Assembly: GCF_947507565.1 (NCBI RefSeq)
Contig: NC_089192.1
Coordinates: 1-64,000 of the forward strand
Reading direction: 5' to 3'
DNA from: Oscarella lobularis
Lineage: Eukaryota > Porifera > Homoscleromorpha > Homosclerophorida > Oscarellidae
DNA: 64,000 nt
Made by a program: the position numbers and the translations under genes
In this document: positions 10,701 to 23,028 of the stretch, one piece after another
Numbering within the stretch: the stretch's first letter is position 1
How the letters are laid out: each line of letters starts with the position of its first letter
Notes under the pieces: generated by a model
The model's input: only the letters and a program-made list of their open reading frames with translations
Databases searched by the model: none
What the model was told of the DNA's origin: nothing

Positions 10701-12698
10701 GTAGAACAATTGTGTACATAATTTGTTTTCCTCTCTTTCAGACGCCATGGAGGCGTGTAAAAATTCCACATTATCAGTTGTTCGTCTATGTGAAAGTCTT
10801 CTTGGTCTTTGTGAAGCATGTGCAAAGTGAGTAGTTACACAAACTTGTGGTAGAGATGGTACTGTCTGTAGTCATTCATTTCTTTTTTATAGAGATAGAG
10901 GAGAAGTGGCTGCTGCCGTTGAGAGTGCACTTGAACTCACTAGAAACTATCCACTTTCTGTTGAGGCATCGATAGCCTTATCTCATGCTCACGTCAATTC
11001 TGGAAATGAAAATAAAGCAAAACTAGTAAGAAACTATACTTCTGTACTTAGGGGTTAGGGATCCGAAGGGGTCCCCCATTTAGGCTTTAGGTGAGGGTTT
11101 GAGTCGATGCAAGAATACTCAAACACGTCTCTGCTACGAATTGGTCAAACTTTGTATGAGCCAAGTGAGTCCTAGAGTTTCTACTATCTACAGACAGTAT
11201 ATTCACTGCTGCTGCTGCTGTTGTTGTAGAATTGCTTTGATGAAGCCGTTCAGCACATTGAAACGTTGATTCGTTCCAAAACAACGTCGACAAACGTTTC
11301 GATTCATCTTCTCTGTCGAAAATTGCTCAATCTTTCCGTTCCTCACGATGTCGTGTGGCCTGCATCAATGATTTCAATCGAAAACGATGAAGAACGAGTC
11401 TATTTGTGGCTCATCTATGCGTAAAGAAGAAGAAGAAGAAGAAGAAGAGTGTGCATTTCTCACTATATCCCCCTCTCTCCTCTTCTCACAGTTTGTTGCT
11501 ACAACTTCAATCGTCCTCTCAAATGACGTCATATACACCGATTGACGTCTTCGAAGCGGCTATCTACTCTACGTCTAATTTAATAGAGCAGAAAATTATA
11601 TGGAGAGAGTATATGACACTTTTCTGCTGCAACCAATTGAATTCACGCAGTTTTTTAGATATTTTAACTACGTAATGTCAATAACAATGAATTCCGTCGA
11701 GGCGAAGGTGACGTAAGATGGGCGTAGAAATTCTTCATTTTTTAGATTTAGCTAGACTTTCATCGATCTTCTCAACCGATTTCTCTCGACGTTTCCCGCC
11801 GTTTCGTCGACGACAACGACAGTCTCATCATCAACACTTGACTATTCCTTTCACAATGAGGTTCAAATTCGAATTCGAATTCGAATTCGCTCCTAAAATC
11901 AAATTTCGTGCAGATATTAGAATCGTTTTTACCCTTGCTTCCCAAAGCGTCAAAACTATCCTTTATTGAGAAATTGCTACAGTTGATGCCATACAATGTA
12001 GCACTGCTCCTTTGGTATGTTATGTACTTGATGCCATCGAGAGCGAGAGAGAGCAGAGCTCTATTTTAGAGGAATTATTAATTGATTTGCTTGCGCTTTA
12101 GGCTTTGTCAAGTTGAATGGGAACTTCATCCCGTTTCCATGGCATCGTCTCAGTCTCATCTTGCAGCTGCACTCGAAGTTTATCCGCGTTCTCTAGCACT
12201 ATGGAAAGCGTAAGTGCATAGTAGCATTGTCCAACTTCATTTTGTGTAGAAAAGGCTTCTGATTTTTTTTCACAAAGTGCAATAGCCATTGTGCATAGCA
12301 CGAGAAAAGTCAAAGAAGTAATATGTACATAGATCGAGTCATTGCATGATTACGTATGTGTGTGTGTGTCTTTGTATAGACAAGATGGATGTTACAGGAA
12401 TCGCAAAAGTCGTTGCCTTTTCACGCATCACTTCTTCGCAACGTAATCGAAATTTAGGAGGAGAGGAGGACGATTGTACTTGAGCTAATATGATTTTTGA
12501 CTATAGTCACTCGATTTCGAGTTATTTCACTATGACAATGAAAAAGGATCAATACGTCGTGATCAAAGTAAAAAATTAGTTTTAGGTCTGATAGAGAAAA
12601 TTCGTGAACGTGGCATTAACCTTGAAGAATATGGTCACGAATGCTTAGCTAGATTAGAGGCAGATAAGCTGCACGCATCCTCGACGTTGTCTTCATAA
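5029..12698 (+). CDS. ZFC3H1: ZFC3H1-like protein (C3H1 zinc finger and HAT/TPR repeats), PAXT/exosome adaptor
   Basis: A large multi-exon gene. Exons 1-4 (5029-6472, 6530-6634, 6688 onward) encode Pro-, Asp/Glu-, Lys- and Ser-rich tracts. Around 8560-8890 the protein reads MDLGRILQDHFALC, then SPLRIFRSYR joined over an intron to LSPYFS, a signature shared with vertebrate ZFC3H1. The zinc finger follows: CRYILNGGKCNDATCKK, then NH after a 44-nt intron (9088-9131), giving C-x8-C-x4-C-x3-H. From 9520 to the end lie helical HAT/TPR repeats (NVNADPRDINSWIKLVELK, LTVLARALEANSN, EVYPRSLALWKA). The stop TAA is at 12696-12698. The family links the nuclear exosome helicase MTR4 to polyadenylated RNA. 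The N-terminal join at 9330-9430 is uncertain. Confidence 0.85.
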
Positions 12699-12978
12699 GG
12701 TTCCTACAGTATAGATGTAGTTCTAATTAGAAATCATGAGAGCACAGAGACCGAGCGAGAGAGAACCTATGGTACTGTAGTCAGTGAAGGGGCTTAGAGA
12801 AAGACTTTAATTTTTGTTATACTTGTATTGAAAAACATGATTGTGTTGAACTTGATCTCATCGGTCTAATCGGCGCGGGGGCATGTGTATAAATAAGGGC
12901 GTGTCGTCGAAGGTGCGCAATGCGCATGATCGCGAGTCGAGGTCATATCAAAAAGAGAGAGAGAGAGAGAGAGAGAGG

Positions 12979-14207
12979 ATGAGTGTCTGTTCTTCGCGCT
13001 GTATCATACTCTTCATCCTTTCGCTTCAATTGGTTTGCGCGCGCGCACTGTACATACGCTATGTTTTCGTAGGCGAAACGTTCGTTTTTCGGGGCAGATA
13101 ACGACGCTAGAACGCGGAACTTTCGACGGACTCGGCCAATTGTGGTCGCCACTTATCGCCGACGCACTCAACATTATTTTCGTCATAGTGGGAATGATCG
13201 GGACGCGTCGATTCAAAGCGAAAGCGGTTGTCGTCGTAAGTTTTAGCATGATTTTAGGGAGGGGACGTTAGGGAGGGGGGGGGGGGGGGCGTGGCACCTG
13301 TGTGTGTTCACTTTGTACATTGTACGTGTGAGAGTCACACTGATCGTGGCGTAACCATGGCGTGATAGAATGAACGAGAGCACTTGATATCGGATGATCC
13401 CTTGTGGGATTCATATCCCTTGTGGGATTCATATACGAATATTGAGGCCTTATCATATCATTGCGCCTTATCCGCCGCGCCTTCTTAGCTAAGATTAGAT
13501 AGAGAGTCAGACTTTCTTTCCTTAATCTAGTATGCTGTCTGGTGTGTTTTGTGGATTGCAATCAATACAATTATCATTCTTATCTATCTTGAAGTCAATG
13601 TCTTTGTTACAAATAAAGACAATAAAGCCGTAAGGAATTAATTAAAGAAAAGGTCAATTTATACATACAGTGTAATGGGACTGTTCTAGGATAATAAGTA
13701 TTTGAATTTTGGATTGGGAGGTGTAAGCTGGTGGCGTGATCATGGTATTGGATGTAGCAGTAACACCACAAGCACAAGCACAACCTCCAGCGGCACAACC
13801 CTCATCCCAACAACAACAACAACAACAACGGGCTGTTTGATAGATTACAAAGTACAAAGACGTTTTTCTTCTTCTTCTTTTATTGATTTCCTTTTTTAGT
13901 TTGTAGAAATTATTCATGCTGGAGTTCAAATTGTCTTAGCTGTTCTGGGATTTGGGCTTGCTGTCTATGTTGCAATTGCTTTTGGAGATGAAGATGATCA
14001 CTGTATGATGTGTACTCGAATATTAGGGTTACCTTTTCATTCTTCTTTTCTTTCTCTATAGTCGATTTCGTTGGAGCAGACGCTTTTGTTAATACTGGTT
14101 TTGAAATGAGCGGAAAAACGGGTCATTTACAACTTCAACCTGTGTAAGTACTAACTAATGAATAAATATATCATTTATCATTTTTTTTCTTCTTTAGAAC
14201 GGCGTAA
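12979..14207 (+). CDS. NKAIN: NKAIN family membrane protein (Na,K-ATPase beta-subunit interacting)
   Basis: Seven exons with clean joins: 12979-13032, 13098-13235, 13531-13629, 13690-13851, 13900-14002, 14062-14143, 14198-14207, giving 215 residues, close to the ~207 of vertebrate NKAINs. The N-terminus CSSRCIILFILSLQL matches the family, as do FDGLGQLWSPLIADALNII, SWWRDHGIGC and the final DFVGADAF block. Four hydrophobic segments are visible. Vertebrate members bind the ATPase beta subunit in the plasma membrane; whether that holds here is inference. A Thr/Ser run lies in the loop after the SWW motif. The second intron (13236-13530) is unusually long and contains a G run near 13275. Confidence 0.85.
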
Positions 14208-14391
14208 TATACAACTGACTTGATTTTTTAAAATAGCTCTCCTTCCAAGTCAGTTCTTTCTTCTGTATTATTATTATATTGTAAGCATAAATTGACGGCA
14301 AGAACAAGTGCCTACACACTCTGTACGTATAGCGTGCTTGTTGATCCGGGGGATGGACTTATCACGTGCTTCAACAAGGGAACAACTCACG

Positions 14392-15303
14392 ATGGCCGAT
14401 AGGTAATCCGTTCGTTGTCGTGCAATCGTTCGCTTTACGACCTTTTGTATCGCAGCGAAAAGGAGACGAAGAAGTTGCGTTCGATACCCGAAAGCGTCTT
14501 GAAGAAACGTCGAACGATGCGCGAGCTACGCGCAGCGCGAGCAAAAGCGAGCGTTTTGACGAAGAAAAAGAACTTGGAAAAGCGCAAGGAGATCTTCAAA
14601 CGCGCCGAGACGTACGTCAAAGAGTATCGACAGGCAGCGCGAGACGAAATTCGTCTGAAACGCGTCGCAAAAGCGAATCGTAACTTCTACGTTCCACCCG
14701 AAGCGAAACTCTTATTCGTCATTCGAATTCGCGGGTAAGTGAACGCGCGTTCGTTCGACCGATAGAATTGTCAGTCACAAATGCCGGTTGGGTCTAGTAT
14801 CAACGGAGTTAGTCCACGCGTGCGCAAAATCCTTCAACTTCTTCGTCTTCGTCAAATTCACAACGGCGTCTTTATGAAAGCGAATAAGGCGACATTGAAT
14901 ATGCTACGTTTAGTCGATCCTTACGTTGCATACGGGTAAGCGCGAGCGACGCTCTTTCGACGAGCGAGTGAGGCCCCCTTTTAGGTACCCGAGTCTGAAA
15001 ACCGTTCGCGATCTTATCTATAAGCGCGGACACGGTAAAGTGAAAGGTCGACGCACAGCGTTGACGGAAAATTCAATTATCGAAAATTCCTTGTCTCGTT
15101 GCAATATAATTTGCATCGAGGATTTGGTCCACGAAATTTTCACAGTTGGATCAAATTTCAAACAAGCCAATCGTTATCTTTGGCCATTCAAATTGTCGAG
15201 TCCACGTGGTGGATATCGTAAGAAAGGAACGCATTTTGTCGAAGGTGGAGATCACGGAAATCGAGCAGAACATATCAATAAGTTTGTCAAGCAAATGATT
15301 TAA
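14392..15303 (+). CDS. RPL7: 60S ribosomal protein L7 (uL30)
   Basis: Four exons: 14392-14402, 14456-14734, 14798-14935, 14985-15303, giving 248 residues, the usual length. A very short first exon encodes only MAD plus two bases, as in many ribosomal protein genes. Recognisable blocks are the basic N-terminal helix ([18 protein letters not shown]), [19 protein letters not shown] and [18 protein letters not shown]. The protein is part of the large cytosolic subunit and contacts rRNA. A polyadenylation signal AATAAA follows at 15351. It lies 184 bp behind NKAIN and 243 bp before the YTHDF gene on the same strand. Confidence 0.96.
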
Positions 15304-15350
15304 AACTTATTGTTTGTGCGCCTTCGTTCTTGTTTCTCTGGGGATGAGTT

Positions 15351-15356
15351 AATAAA
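15351..15356 (+). terminator. Polyadenylation signal of RPL7
   Basis: AATAAA lies 48 bases after the RPL7 stop codon. Confidence 0.6.
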
Positions 15357-15546
15357 TGACTCACGACCACCGGCGGATTAAATAAGAGACGTACACGTGG
15401 GCTTTGCGTTTTGCGCACGCGCGTCCTTGATCGCATTCGGAACGAGGCGAAAGTCGGGGAAATAGTCGCGCTATCGCACGCCGACTTTGTTTACGAAGTG
15501 TTCCCCCAGCGAAAACGTAAACGAGGTCTACGATTACGTAATCGGC

Positions 15547-18156
15547 ATGTCTGGAGCCGAATCGGAGGTAAGATGGCGTCGAAACGTCGCTCCCCAAGCT
15601 CTTTCTCGTTATTCGAGAAAAGAAAATCGTCATTCTATCTCTTTCAAGTGTTCGAAGCGAGCGTTCGATCGCTTTCGAGACGATTTCGCTTGACTTTTTC
15701 TTTTGAGTTCCCGTCACATGGTTTCTAAACCACGCCCAACCATTGCCTACCCTTCTCTTCCCTATCGAATAATCGTATCTAGTCCCACGAACGCGCTTTT
15801 ACTCCTATCGTCTCATTCATCGCGTTGAAGGGCCCCGAAGAACCACGCCCCCATAGTGCACGCTAATCCAATCGAAATCTCTTATTTATTTATTTATTTA
15901 TTTATTTATTTTTCTTCTTAAAAAAACAAAGGAGACGACAAACAAAGCTCCACCGTCATCGGCGGCGGCGAATCAATCGCGAAGTAGCAGTACGTCATCT
16001 CAACACTCGCTTCGAACGCCCGATCCTCCACCACCTTCTCTTCATTATTATCAATCTCCTGCTCCCTATGGAACCGGTTTCTCTTACATTCCGTCTGCAT
16101 TTAGCGCAGCGTCAAGTGGAGGAGGAGGAGGAGAGACTGGCGGCGGTGGCACATGGTCAGCATTAGGTGGCGTGAGTGTAGCAACAACAGCATCGGGTGG
16201 CGGCGGAAGTCTTGATACAACAAGTTTTCTTCAAGCGATGAATCCGACGAGTGCCGCTGCCGCTGCCGCCGCAGCAGCAGCAGCAGTTGCTGTTTCATCT
16301 GATCAAACTCTCATGACTGATCACGTGCTTGCTGGTGGTAATTATATGAACACAGCATCGCCACTTCTTTATTCCAATGCGTCAGCTGCCGATTATTCTA
16401 CGACACTCGCTGCAGCTGCGGCGGCGGCCGCTGTCACAGGAAATGTTCCTGATCCAGCGGCTGTGGCGGCGGCGGCGGCGGCCGCTGCAGCTGCCGGCGG
16501 CGGATTTCCTTTCTCTCAATTTGGACTTTTTGGCGGAACTCTTCTTCCCGCCGGCGGTGCTATTCCCATGCAAACGATTGTGCAACAACCACTGCCGCAG
16601 CTTCAGCCTCAGCCTCAATCGCAACCTCCTCAATTGCAGCCACAGCCACCGTCCGCTCAGAAAGCGGAAAGCAGCCGGATAGGAGGAGGAGGAGGAGGAG
16701 ACAAAGTGTCTAATGAACAATCATCAACAAGAGGCCCTCCTCCTACACGTAGTGGTAGAGCCAGTCAAGATGCCGCCGCCGCCGCCACTGCCTCCGCCGG
16801 CGGCGTAGAGACTTCTTTTAGTAAGTTGACTGTGTCTTCTTCTTCTTCTTCTTCTAGTGAGACTGCTCAACAACAACAACAAGAAAGTGCACCACTTCCA
16901 TCTACGACGTCATCATCATCATTGTCATCGTCGTCACGTGGTGGAGCTCCAAAGAGTTGGGCAGCCATTGCAAGTCAGCCAGCAAAACAAGGAATTATTC
17001 GACCCAAGCCAAAGCCATTAGCACAAGTTCAAGTTGGATTTGGAACATCTTCACAACAGCAGCAATCTACCTTCTCATCTTCTACTCCTATGCCACCACG
17101 TGAAGGAGGAGGAGGAGGATCATCATCATCATCATCATCTATAAAACAAGCAGCTATTGGTTCATCATCATCTGGCGGCACAGAAAGAGGACGAGGAAGA
17201 GGATGGAGCAATCAACGTCGTGCTCCCAATCATGCCTCATCATCGTCATCGTCACTCGTTGGAAATGGGCCAATATCATCATCATCATCTGCTCCTCTCT
17301 CTCCATCCAGTCACATTGCTGGTCTCAGTTCAATTAGTGTATCCGGGGAAGGAGGAGGAGGAGGAGCATCTGCTTCAGCGGCAGCGGCAACCATGACGAC
17401 GACGACGACGACGACATCCGGTGGTGGTCACGCCCCCGGCGGAAGTGGTCCAAGTGTCTCCGTTCTCGATCGTCTTCGCGCAGCAAATCAGTATAATCCA
17501 AAGGATTTTACGATTGACTTGAAAAATTCTCGATTTTTCGTAATCAAAAGCTACAGCGAAGACGACATTCATCGTTCGATTAAATACAGCATTTGGACGA
17601 GCACTCCATCGGGAAATGGTCGTCTCGATCGAGCGTTTCACGAACAGAATGGCAATCCACTCTATCTTCTCTACAGCGTCAATGGAAGCGGTCACTTTTG
17701 CGGTGTCGCTCAAATGACGACCGGCGTCGATTACGATACAAATACGGGCGTTTTTACGCAGGAAAAGTGGAAGGGACGATTCGACGTCAAGTGGATCTAC
17801 GTCAAAGACGTTCCCAACAATCAGCTTCGTCACATACGCTTGGAGAACAATGAAAATAAGCCCGTTACCAATTCGAGAGACACTCAAGAAGTGCCTTACG
17901 ATAAGGGAAAGCAAATATTGCGCATTGTTCACAATTACAAGGCAACAACGTCCATTTTTGATGATTTTGGACATTATGAAAAACGTCAGGAAGAGGACAA
18001 TGCCAAAAAGGTAACGCCCCTAATTCCTCCTCCTCCTCCTCCTTCCCTAATTAAATGTATTTATTTATTTATTTATTTATATAGACAATGATTCCAACGG
18101 TGGCAACAGGTCATAGAGGGGGGATGGCCAGACGATCGAATGAAGGAAGCGCTTAG
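15547..18156 (+). CDS. YTHDF: YTH-domain m6A reader, YTHDF type
   Basis: Three exons: 15547-15567, 15932-18010 and 18085-18156, about 723 residues. The long middle is low-complexity (Ala, Gly, Ser, Gln, Pro runs), as in YTHDF proteins that condense through such regions. The YTH domain occupies the last quarter: [47 protein letters not shown] and [12 protein letters not shown]. The three cage tryptophans are visible ([21 protein letters not shown]), so m6A binding should be intact. It is cytoplasmic in known animals, acting on mRNA decay and translation. The ATG choice in the tiny first exon rests on the frame of exon 2 and a good GTAAG donor. Confidence 0.92.
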
Positions 18157-18565
18157 CTTTGATCAATTGGCCGCACACACATCTCAATCATTCTCACCAC
18201 CACCACCACGACGTTGTGTTTTTAGTCCATTCACTGTGTGTGTTCATTCATTGTGTAGTAGACTTCTGTCCGTCCATCCGTTCGTCCGTCTTCTTTTCTC
18301 CTTCTTTTCGCGTTCTTATGTTCTTTGATAGATGTTGTCATTTTGGGTGCACCACGAAAGCAAGCAGCTCGCCACGAGCGCGGGACACGAGAGGAGACAC
18401 GAGAGGAGACACGAGAGGGGCGTTTTTTGCTGTACGCGGCGGATGCGCATATGTGCGCGATTTTGCGCGTTGTCTCTGGTCAAACAGCCAATCAAGAGAG
18501 CGCAGTCACGTGAGAGGCGTGTGCTTGCATTCTTTAGGGGCCACATACAGTATACGGTAAAAAAG
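18157..18565. other. Intergenic segment with short tandem repeat
   Basis: Between the YTHDF stop and the 14-3-3 start I see no gene. An 11-bp unit (GACACGAGAGG) is repeated about three times near 18384-18418. The last 100 bp presumably hold the 14-3-3 promoter and 5' UTR. Confidence 0.5.
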
Positions 18566-19335
18566 ATGGCCGACGATCGTGCGAAGTTCGTGGAGAGAGC
18601 GAAAGTCGCCGAACAGGCAGAACGCTACGATGACATGGCGCAGGCAATGAAAAAAGTGACCGAAGCGAATGCAAATCTGAGCGCAGAAGAGCGCAATTTG
18701 CTTTCGGTCGCATACAAAAACGTCGTGGGCGCGAGACGCTCCTCTTGGCGAGTCGTTTCGAGCATCGAACAAAAGCACGAAGACGCCAAAAGAGATTTGG
18801 TACAAGAGTATCGAAAGAAGATCGATAAAGAATTGTCGGAGATATGCAACGAAGTTCTCGTACGTAGACCCGCGGTGTCCTCAAAAGGGGCCCCACCCCC
18901 CTCGCCCTCGCTCACACACACTTGTCTTCTTTCGTCGCGCCCCCCGTAGAATCTCCTCGACAATAATCTTATTCCAAGTGCCCAAGAAAGCGAAGAGAAA
19001 GTTTTTTACCTCAAAATGAAAGGAGACTATTATCGCTATTTAGCCGAAGTTGCTATTGGCGACGCCAAAGAAAGTTAGTTAATATCAATTGCATAGACAA
19101 TGATCATCTTTTCCCTCCTCGCAACGACTAGAGGTTGTTGAATCGTCTAGAAAAGCATATGAGGAAGCATCCAAAGAAGCATCAGAGGAGGGGCGTGGAT
19201 TAGCTCCCACTCATCCAATCAGATTGGGCTTGGCTCTCAATTATTCCGTATTCTTTTATGAAATTGCCAATAAAGCGGACGAAGCTTGTGCATTGGCTAA
19301 AAAAGTCTCGTCTAGACTAGCATATATACATTGAT

Positions 19336-19366
<31 letters not shown>

Positions 19367-19579
19367 GGCTTTTGATGATGCTATAACTGAGCTAGATACG
19401 TTGAAGGATGATTCGTACAAGGATAGCACGCTAATCATGCAATTGTTGAGAGACAATCTTACGGTACATAAACATATAGATACCACATCTATATCTATAT
19501 CTATATCTATATCTAGCTTTGGACGTCTGATCAAAATGACGATGAAGAAGCACAGCAGCCACCTGAAGATGGAAAATAG
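18566..19579 (+). CDS. YWHA: 14-3-3 protein
   Basis: Five exons: 18566-18859, 18950-19073, 19132-19304, 19368-19463, 19517-19579, giving 249 residues, the normal size. Family blocks include [62 protein letters not shown] and [16 protein letters not shown]. The phosphopeptide-binding residues (Lys in AYKNVVG, Arg in ARRSSWR, the RY pair in YYRYLAE) are present. The protein would dimerise and bind phosphoserine motifs of client proteins in the cytosol. The C-terminal tail is acidic ([16 protein letters not shown]). The gene is not assignable to one vertebrate isoform. Confidence 0.96.
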
Positions 19580-19995
19580 ACTAGCTCAATCCCCGCCCGG
19601 GCGTCATGACAACAAACAATTTCATGAGCTCAGCTTTTTTTTTTCATGTCTTGTGTCTTCTTTGTTTATGTGTCTACTATCTCTCTGTCATCTATTCTCT
19701 CTTGCTTGGCCGTTGCATGGTGTGTTTGTTATTGTTCTATAAGACCAGCTGCGTAGTTGTGAAACCAATAGATTTGGTTCTTTCGATGTATAGTATACTT
19801 CTTAGAGTGCGCTAGAACTACGTAGCCGCGTGGAATGCAATCGTGACGTAAGTCACGTAACGCCCGCAGCCCCGTCTCTACGTTTGACAGCGCGCACGTC
19901 GAAGCCGTCTAAACCGGCTTTAGTCGTCGTTACGAACGATCGCGAGTCCTGCAAACAACTTGAAAAGACTCCCTTTTCTATTCGTTCTGCTTCGA
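19580..19995. other. Intergenic segment
   Basis: No gene is apparent between the 14-3-3 stop and the next start. The first part is T-rich and should be 14-3-3 3' UTR; the last ~150 bp are CG-richer and may be the promoter of the Ser-rich membrane protein gene. Confidence 0.4.
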
Positions 19996-21850
19996 ATGGC
20001 CGTAGGCTCGCCGTCGCACGACAAGAAAGGTAAGAAGCAACTCTTCTTGGGGGATTAGGGTTCGCCAATATATACGCCCCTCCTCCTATCGTACCACAGG
20101 TCGTCGTTCTATACGCATCGTCGTCGCTCTGTTCGTCGTCTTCTGTGTTCGCACGGGCTTCGCTGAGCCGTGCCGGCATTGTTCGCCATCAGGATGCGAC
20201 GAAGCATCGTGTATGGTATGCGGCAGCGTCACCAATCAATGCGATCTCGATTTCGATTGCCTACTCTTAAACAAATCGCTCGTTCCTCCACCTCCCTGCA
20301 ATATGAGCGCATCTGCGCGTGCAACTCCCCTTCCAACTGCTAGCATTAGCATTACCTCTCTTCTTCATCATTCCACTCTAGTACCAACATTGAGAACGAC
20401 GACGTTAGTTAGAGGACAATTGTCGACGTCATCATTGTCTATGATCTCACCTTCTTCACCTTCCCAAGTGAGTGTTCAACATTCATCCTCCTCCTCCTCC
20501 TCATTAATTCAATCTACTACTACCACGGGAACCCAGATTTTTCGAGGGTCGTCATCATCTTCATATTCACCAATGAGTGTCTCCTCTTCCTCCTCCTCCT
20601 CCTCCTCCTCTCTACTTCCTCAATTGCCATTGTTGTCTTCCTCTTCCTCTACTCAAGCCATCTCTGCAGCATCATCATCATCATCATCATCATCATCTTC
20701 TTCATTTTCATCTCTACGCCGCCAATCTACTCAAACGTCAACGTCAGCTTCACAGCAGCTAACATCATCTGCTGCCCTTTCTTTATTTTCTATTACGCCT
20801 TCGTCATCAGCGTCATCATCATCCTCCTTGCTTGCACAATCCATCTCCCCACCATCCGAAGTGTCATCATCTTCTTCTTCTTCTTCTTCTTCTTCTTCTT
20901 CTTCTTCTTCTTCTTTTTCTTCTTCTGGTCGCCAACAATTCTCCTCCACTTTTTCATCGTCTTCACTAATGACTGTCTCTTCCTCCTCCTCTCTACTTCA
21001 ATCTACTCCTCCTCCTCCTCCTCAGACGTCAACGTCAGCATCTACCCTAACCCCCCTTTCTTTCTCCTCCACTTTTTCATCGTCTTCACTAATGACTGTC
21101 TCTTCCTCCTCTCTACTTCAATCTACTCCTCCTCCTCCTCAGACGTCAACGTCAGCATCTACCCTAACCCCCCTTTCTTTCTCATCACTTTTTTCGTCTT
21201 CCTCACCTTCCCAATCAATCACTATCACTATGGCATCATCATCATTATCATCTCAAGTGCCCCTCTCTACTACTACTACTACCACCACCATCTCTTCAAG
21301 TAGAGCACCTACCCAAGTAATGACGTCATCGTCATCGTCACCTACAGAATCAAATGAGCAAATATCATCATCTCCTACTCCACTCACTTGCCTTCAATTG
21401 ATTTGCTCATCAGACGAAACTTGTCACGTGGGAGACGACGGCGTTGCAAAATGTCAAAGAACCGATGATAATAACAATGATAATGATATTATCATCATCG
21501 TCGTTCCAATTGTCGTCAGCGTGATAATAATTCTAATAATTATTATCCTATTGATTATCTTCTGTCGTCGTCGTCGCAAGCATCGTTCCTTCAATGCTCA
21601 ATACGGCGTACAGATGCGCTTTTGGGACTCAGATCAAGCCCCCAATACGGGAATCCACTTCATCAACGATCGAGTCGTCGATGCACGATACTCCAAAGCA
21701 CCTGTTGACGTCGTGGGCGTGGGCGTGGACTCAACAACAAATGGAAACAATAGACAAAGTGAACCTTTTTCAACTCGCACCTTCACTCAATCGGGTCCCG
21801 TTCAACATATTTTTGATGATGACAACGACGATGAAGGAACGGCTTTATGA
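19996..21850 (+). CDS. Ser/Thr-rich single-pass membrane protein, mucin-like stalk
   Basis: Two exons (19996-20029, 20100-21850) encode about 594 residues; I do not recognise the family. After a short N-terminus there is a hydrophobic segment (RIVVALFVVFCVRTGFA) that looks like a signal peptide or anchor, then a Cys-rich patch (EPCRHCSPSGCDEASC). About 370 residues of Ser/Thr/Pro follow, a likely O-glycosylated stalk. A second small Cys patch (CLQLICSSDETC) precedes an Ile/Val-rich transmembrane helix and RRRRK stop-transfer at about residue 460, then a cytoplasmic tail of about 90 residues ending in an acidic stretch. This is the layout of a cell-surface mucin-like receptor. A ~123-bp duplication lies inside the stalk. 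Confidence 0.6.
20940..21185 (+). repeat. Tandem duplication inside the Ser-rich stalk
   Basis: Two copies of about 120 bp, encoding TFSSSSLMTVSSSS, LLQSTPPPP and QTSTSASTLTPLSFSS, lie side by side. They differ by two small in-frame triplet losses, so the copies are young. Confidence 0.8.
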
Positions 21851-22155
21851 AGAGATCACGTGTCTACGCTTAGCGTTCTGTCTAATTATTATTGGTAAGT
21901 ATACTAATCATACATCAAGTAAGTGGTTACGTACTTTTATACAATGAGATGCTAGCTAGCTAGATAGTGAGCTTTTAGAGTGAGCGCGTGCCCTACGTAC
22001 TTTTAGTGGTACAGTGGGAATGAATTCCACTATGACACCACATTCATTTTTTTTCTCTTTTCTTTTTGTCAACATTTACTAACTACTAACATAGACAAGA
22101 TCAACGACGACAAAAAATGAGTAGTCAGAGAAGCAGACTTTTTTCGCTGCTACGT
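21851..22155. other. Convergent intergenic segment
   Basis: Lies between the stop of the Ser-rich gene (plus) and the stop of GST1 (minus). I see only 3' UTR-like sequence. Confidence 0.4.
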
Positions 22156-23028
22156 CTAGAATTGGCTTTCGGGCCTCTTGGCTATCCAGTCCTTGACTCC
22201 AGGTAATTCGCCGACCTTTGCGATGAGAGCGGCTAATTTTGGAGTGTTGCCAAAGGGTTCTTTGCCAGCAAGACGAAGATTATCAGCAAAATTGAAAAGA
22301 GCTACGTCGGCATACGTGAGCTAACACGTGACCAAAAATTAAATAAATATGTAGAAAGAGACAAAAAGGAACTCACTTTTGAACCGGCAAAATATTCGCC
22401 TCCGTTGGCAACCAAGAATTTTTCAGCATTAGTCAAGAAGGCTGGAAAGAGTTTTTCTTTGATTTCCTTTTCTTTTTCTTCCTAGAGTACAGTACGCGCG
22501 CGCGCGCGCGGTATGACGTCACGGGACACGTGCGAGACTATCGGTCACGTGCCTTTTTCGCTTCGTCCTTTTCGAAGTGATTCTTGATGATAACCTCGAA
22601 CATTTCGGTAACCATTTCGACGATCATGTGCGCCTTAGCTCTGTCGATGGGCGTTTCTCCACGCAGACCTGTGCAAAGAGGAGATTTGGCTTTGCGCCGA
22701 AGCCAAGTGAAGTCACTCCTCCTCATCCTCATCCTTACCTCCTAGTTCGGCAGCGTACGCCGCGATAGCCTGACTCTGCGACAAAACGACGCCATCGCTC
22801 TCAAATATGGGAAGCTTGCCTTCGGGAGTTTCTAAAGAGAAGAAGAAAGAGGTAAATCTCGCGACCACGCCGCTGCCACGCCCCTTTTTTCTTACTCTCT
22901 TTAAATTCTTTCCATTTGTCGCCAGCAATGCGCACGTCTTCGTAATCGACGTTACCAGCTGCAAGAACGAAGCGAATAATCTCGGCGCGTCCGCGTCCTG
23001 GAAAGTAAGTGAGCTTGTACGAAGGCAT
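22156..23028 (-). CDS. Sigma-class glutathione S-transferase, copy 1
   Basis: Five exons on the minus strand: 23028-22896, 22831-22739, 22668-22553, 22481-22377, 22320-22156, giving 203 residues. The N-terminal thioredoxin-fold domain begins MPSYKLTYFPGRGRAE with the catalytic Tyr in LTYF; the glutathione-binding loop reads GKLPIFESDG and SQSQAIAAY. The helical C-terminal domain holds DRAKAHMIVEMV and ADVALFNF. It should conjugate or isomerise hydrophobic substrates with glutathione, as sigma-class GSTs and HPGDS do. Intron 3 uses a GC donor (AAG then GCACGTGA), a feature shared only with copy 6. It is the first of six tandem paralogues on one strand. Confidence 0.93.

Noticed and set aside
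11861-11890. Apparent FEFEFEF amyloid-like peptide encoded by a GAATTC repeat
   Set aside because: The true frame of the ZFC3H1 exon reads FIDLLNRFLSTFPA and ends at CACAATGAG; the repeat lies in the following intron (GTTCAAATTC to GTGCAG).
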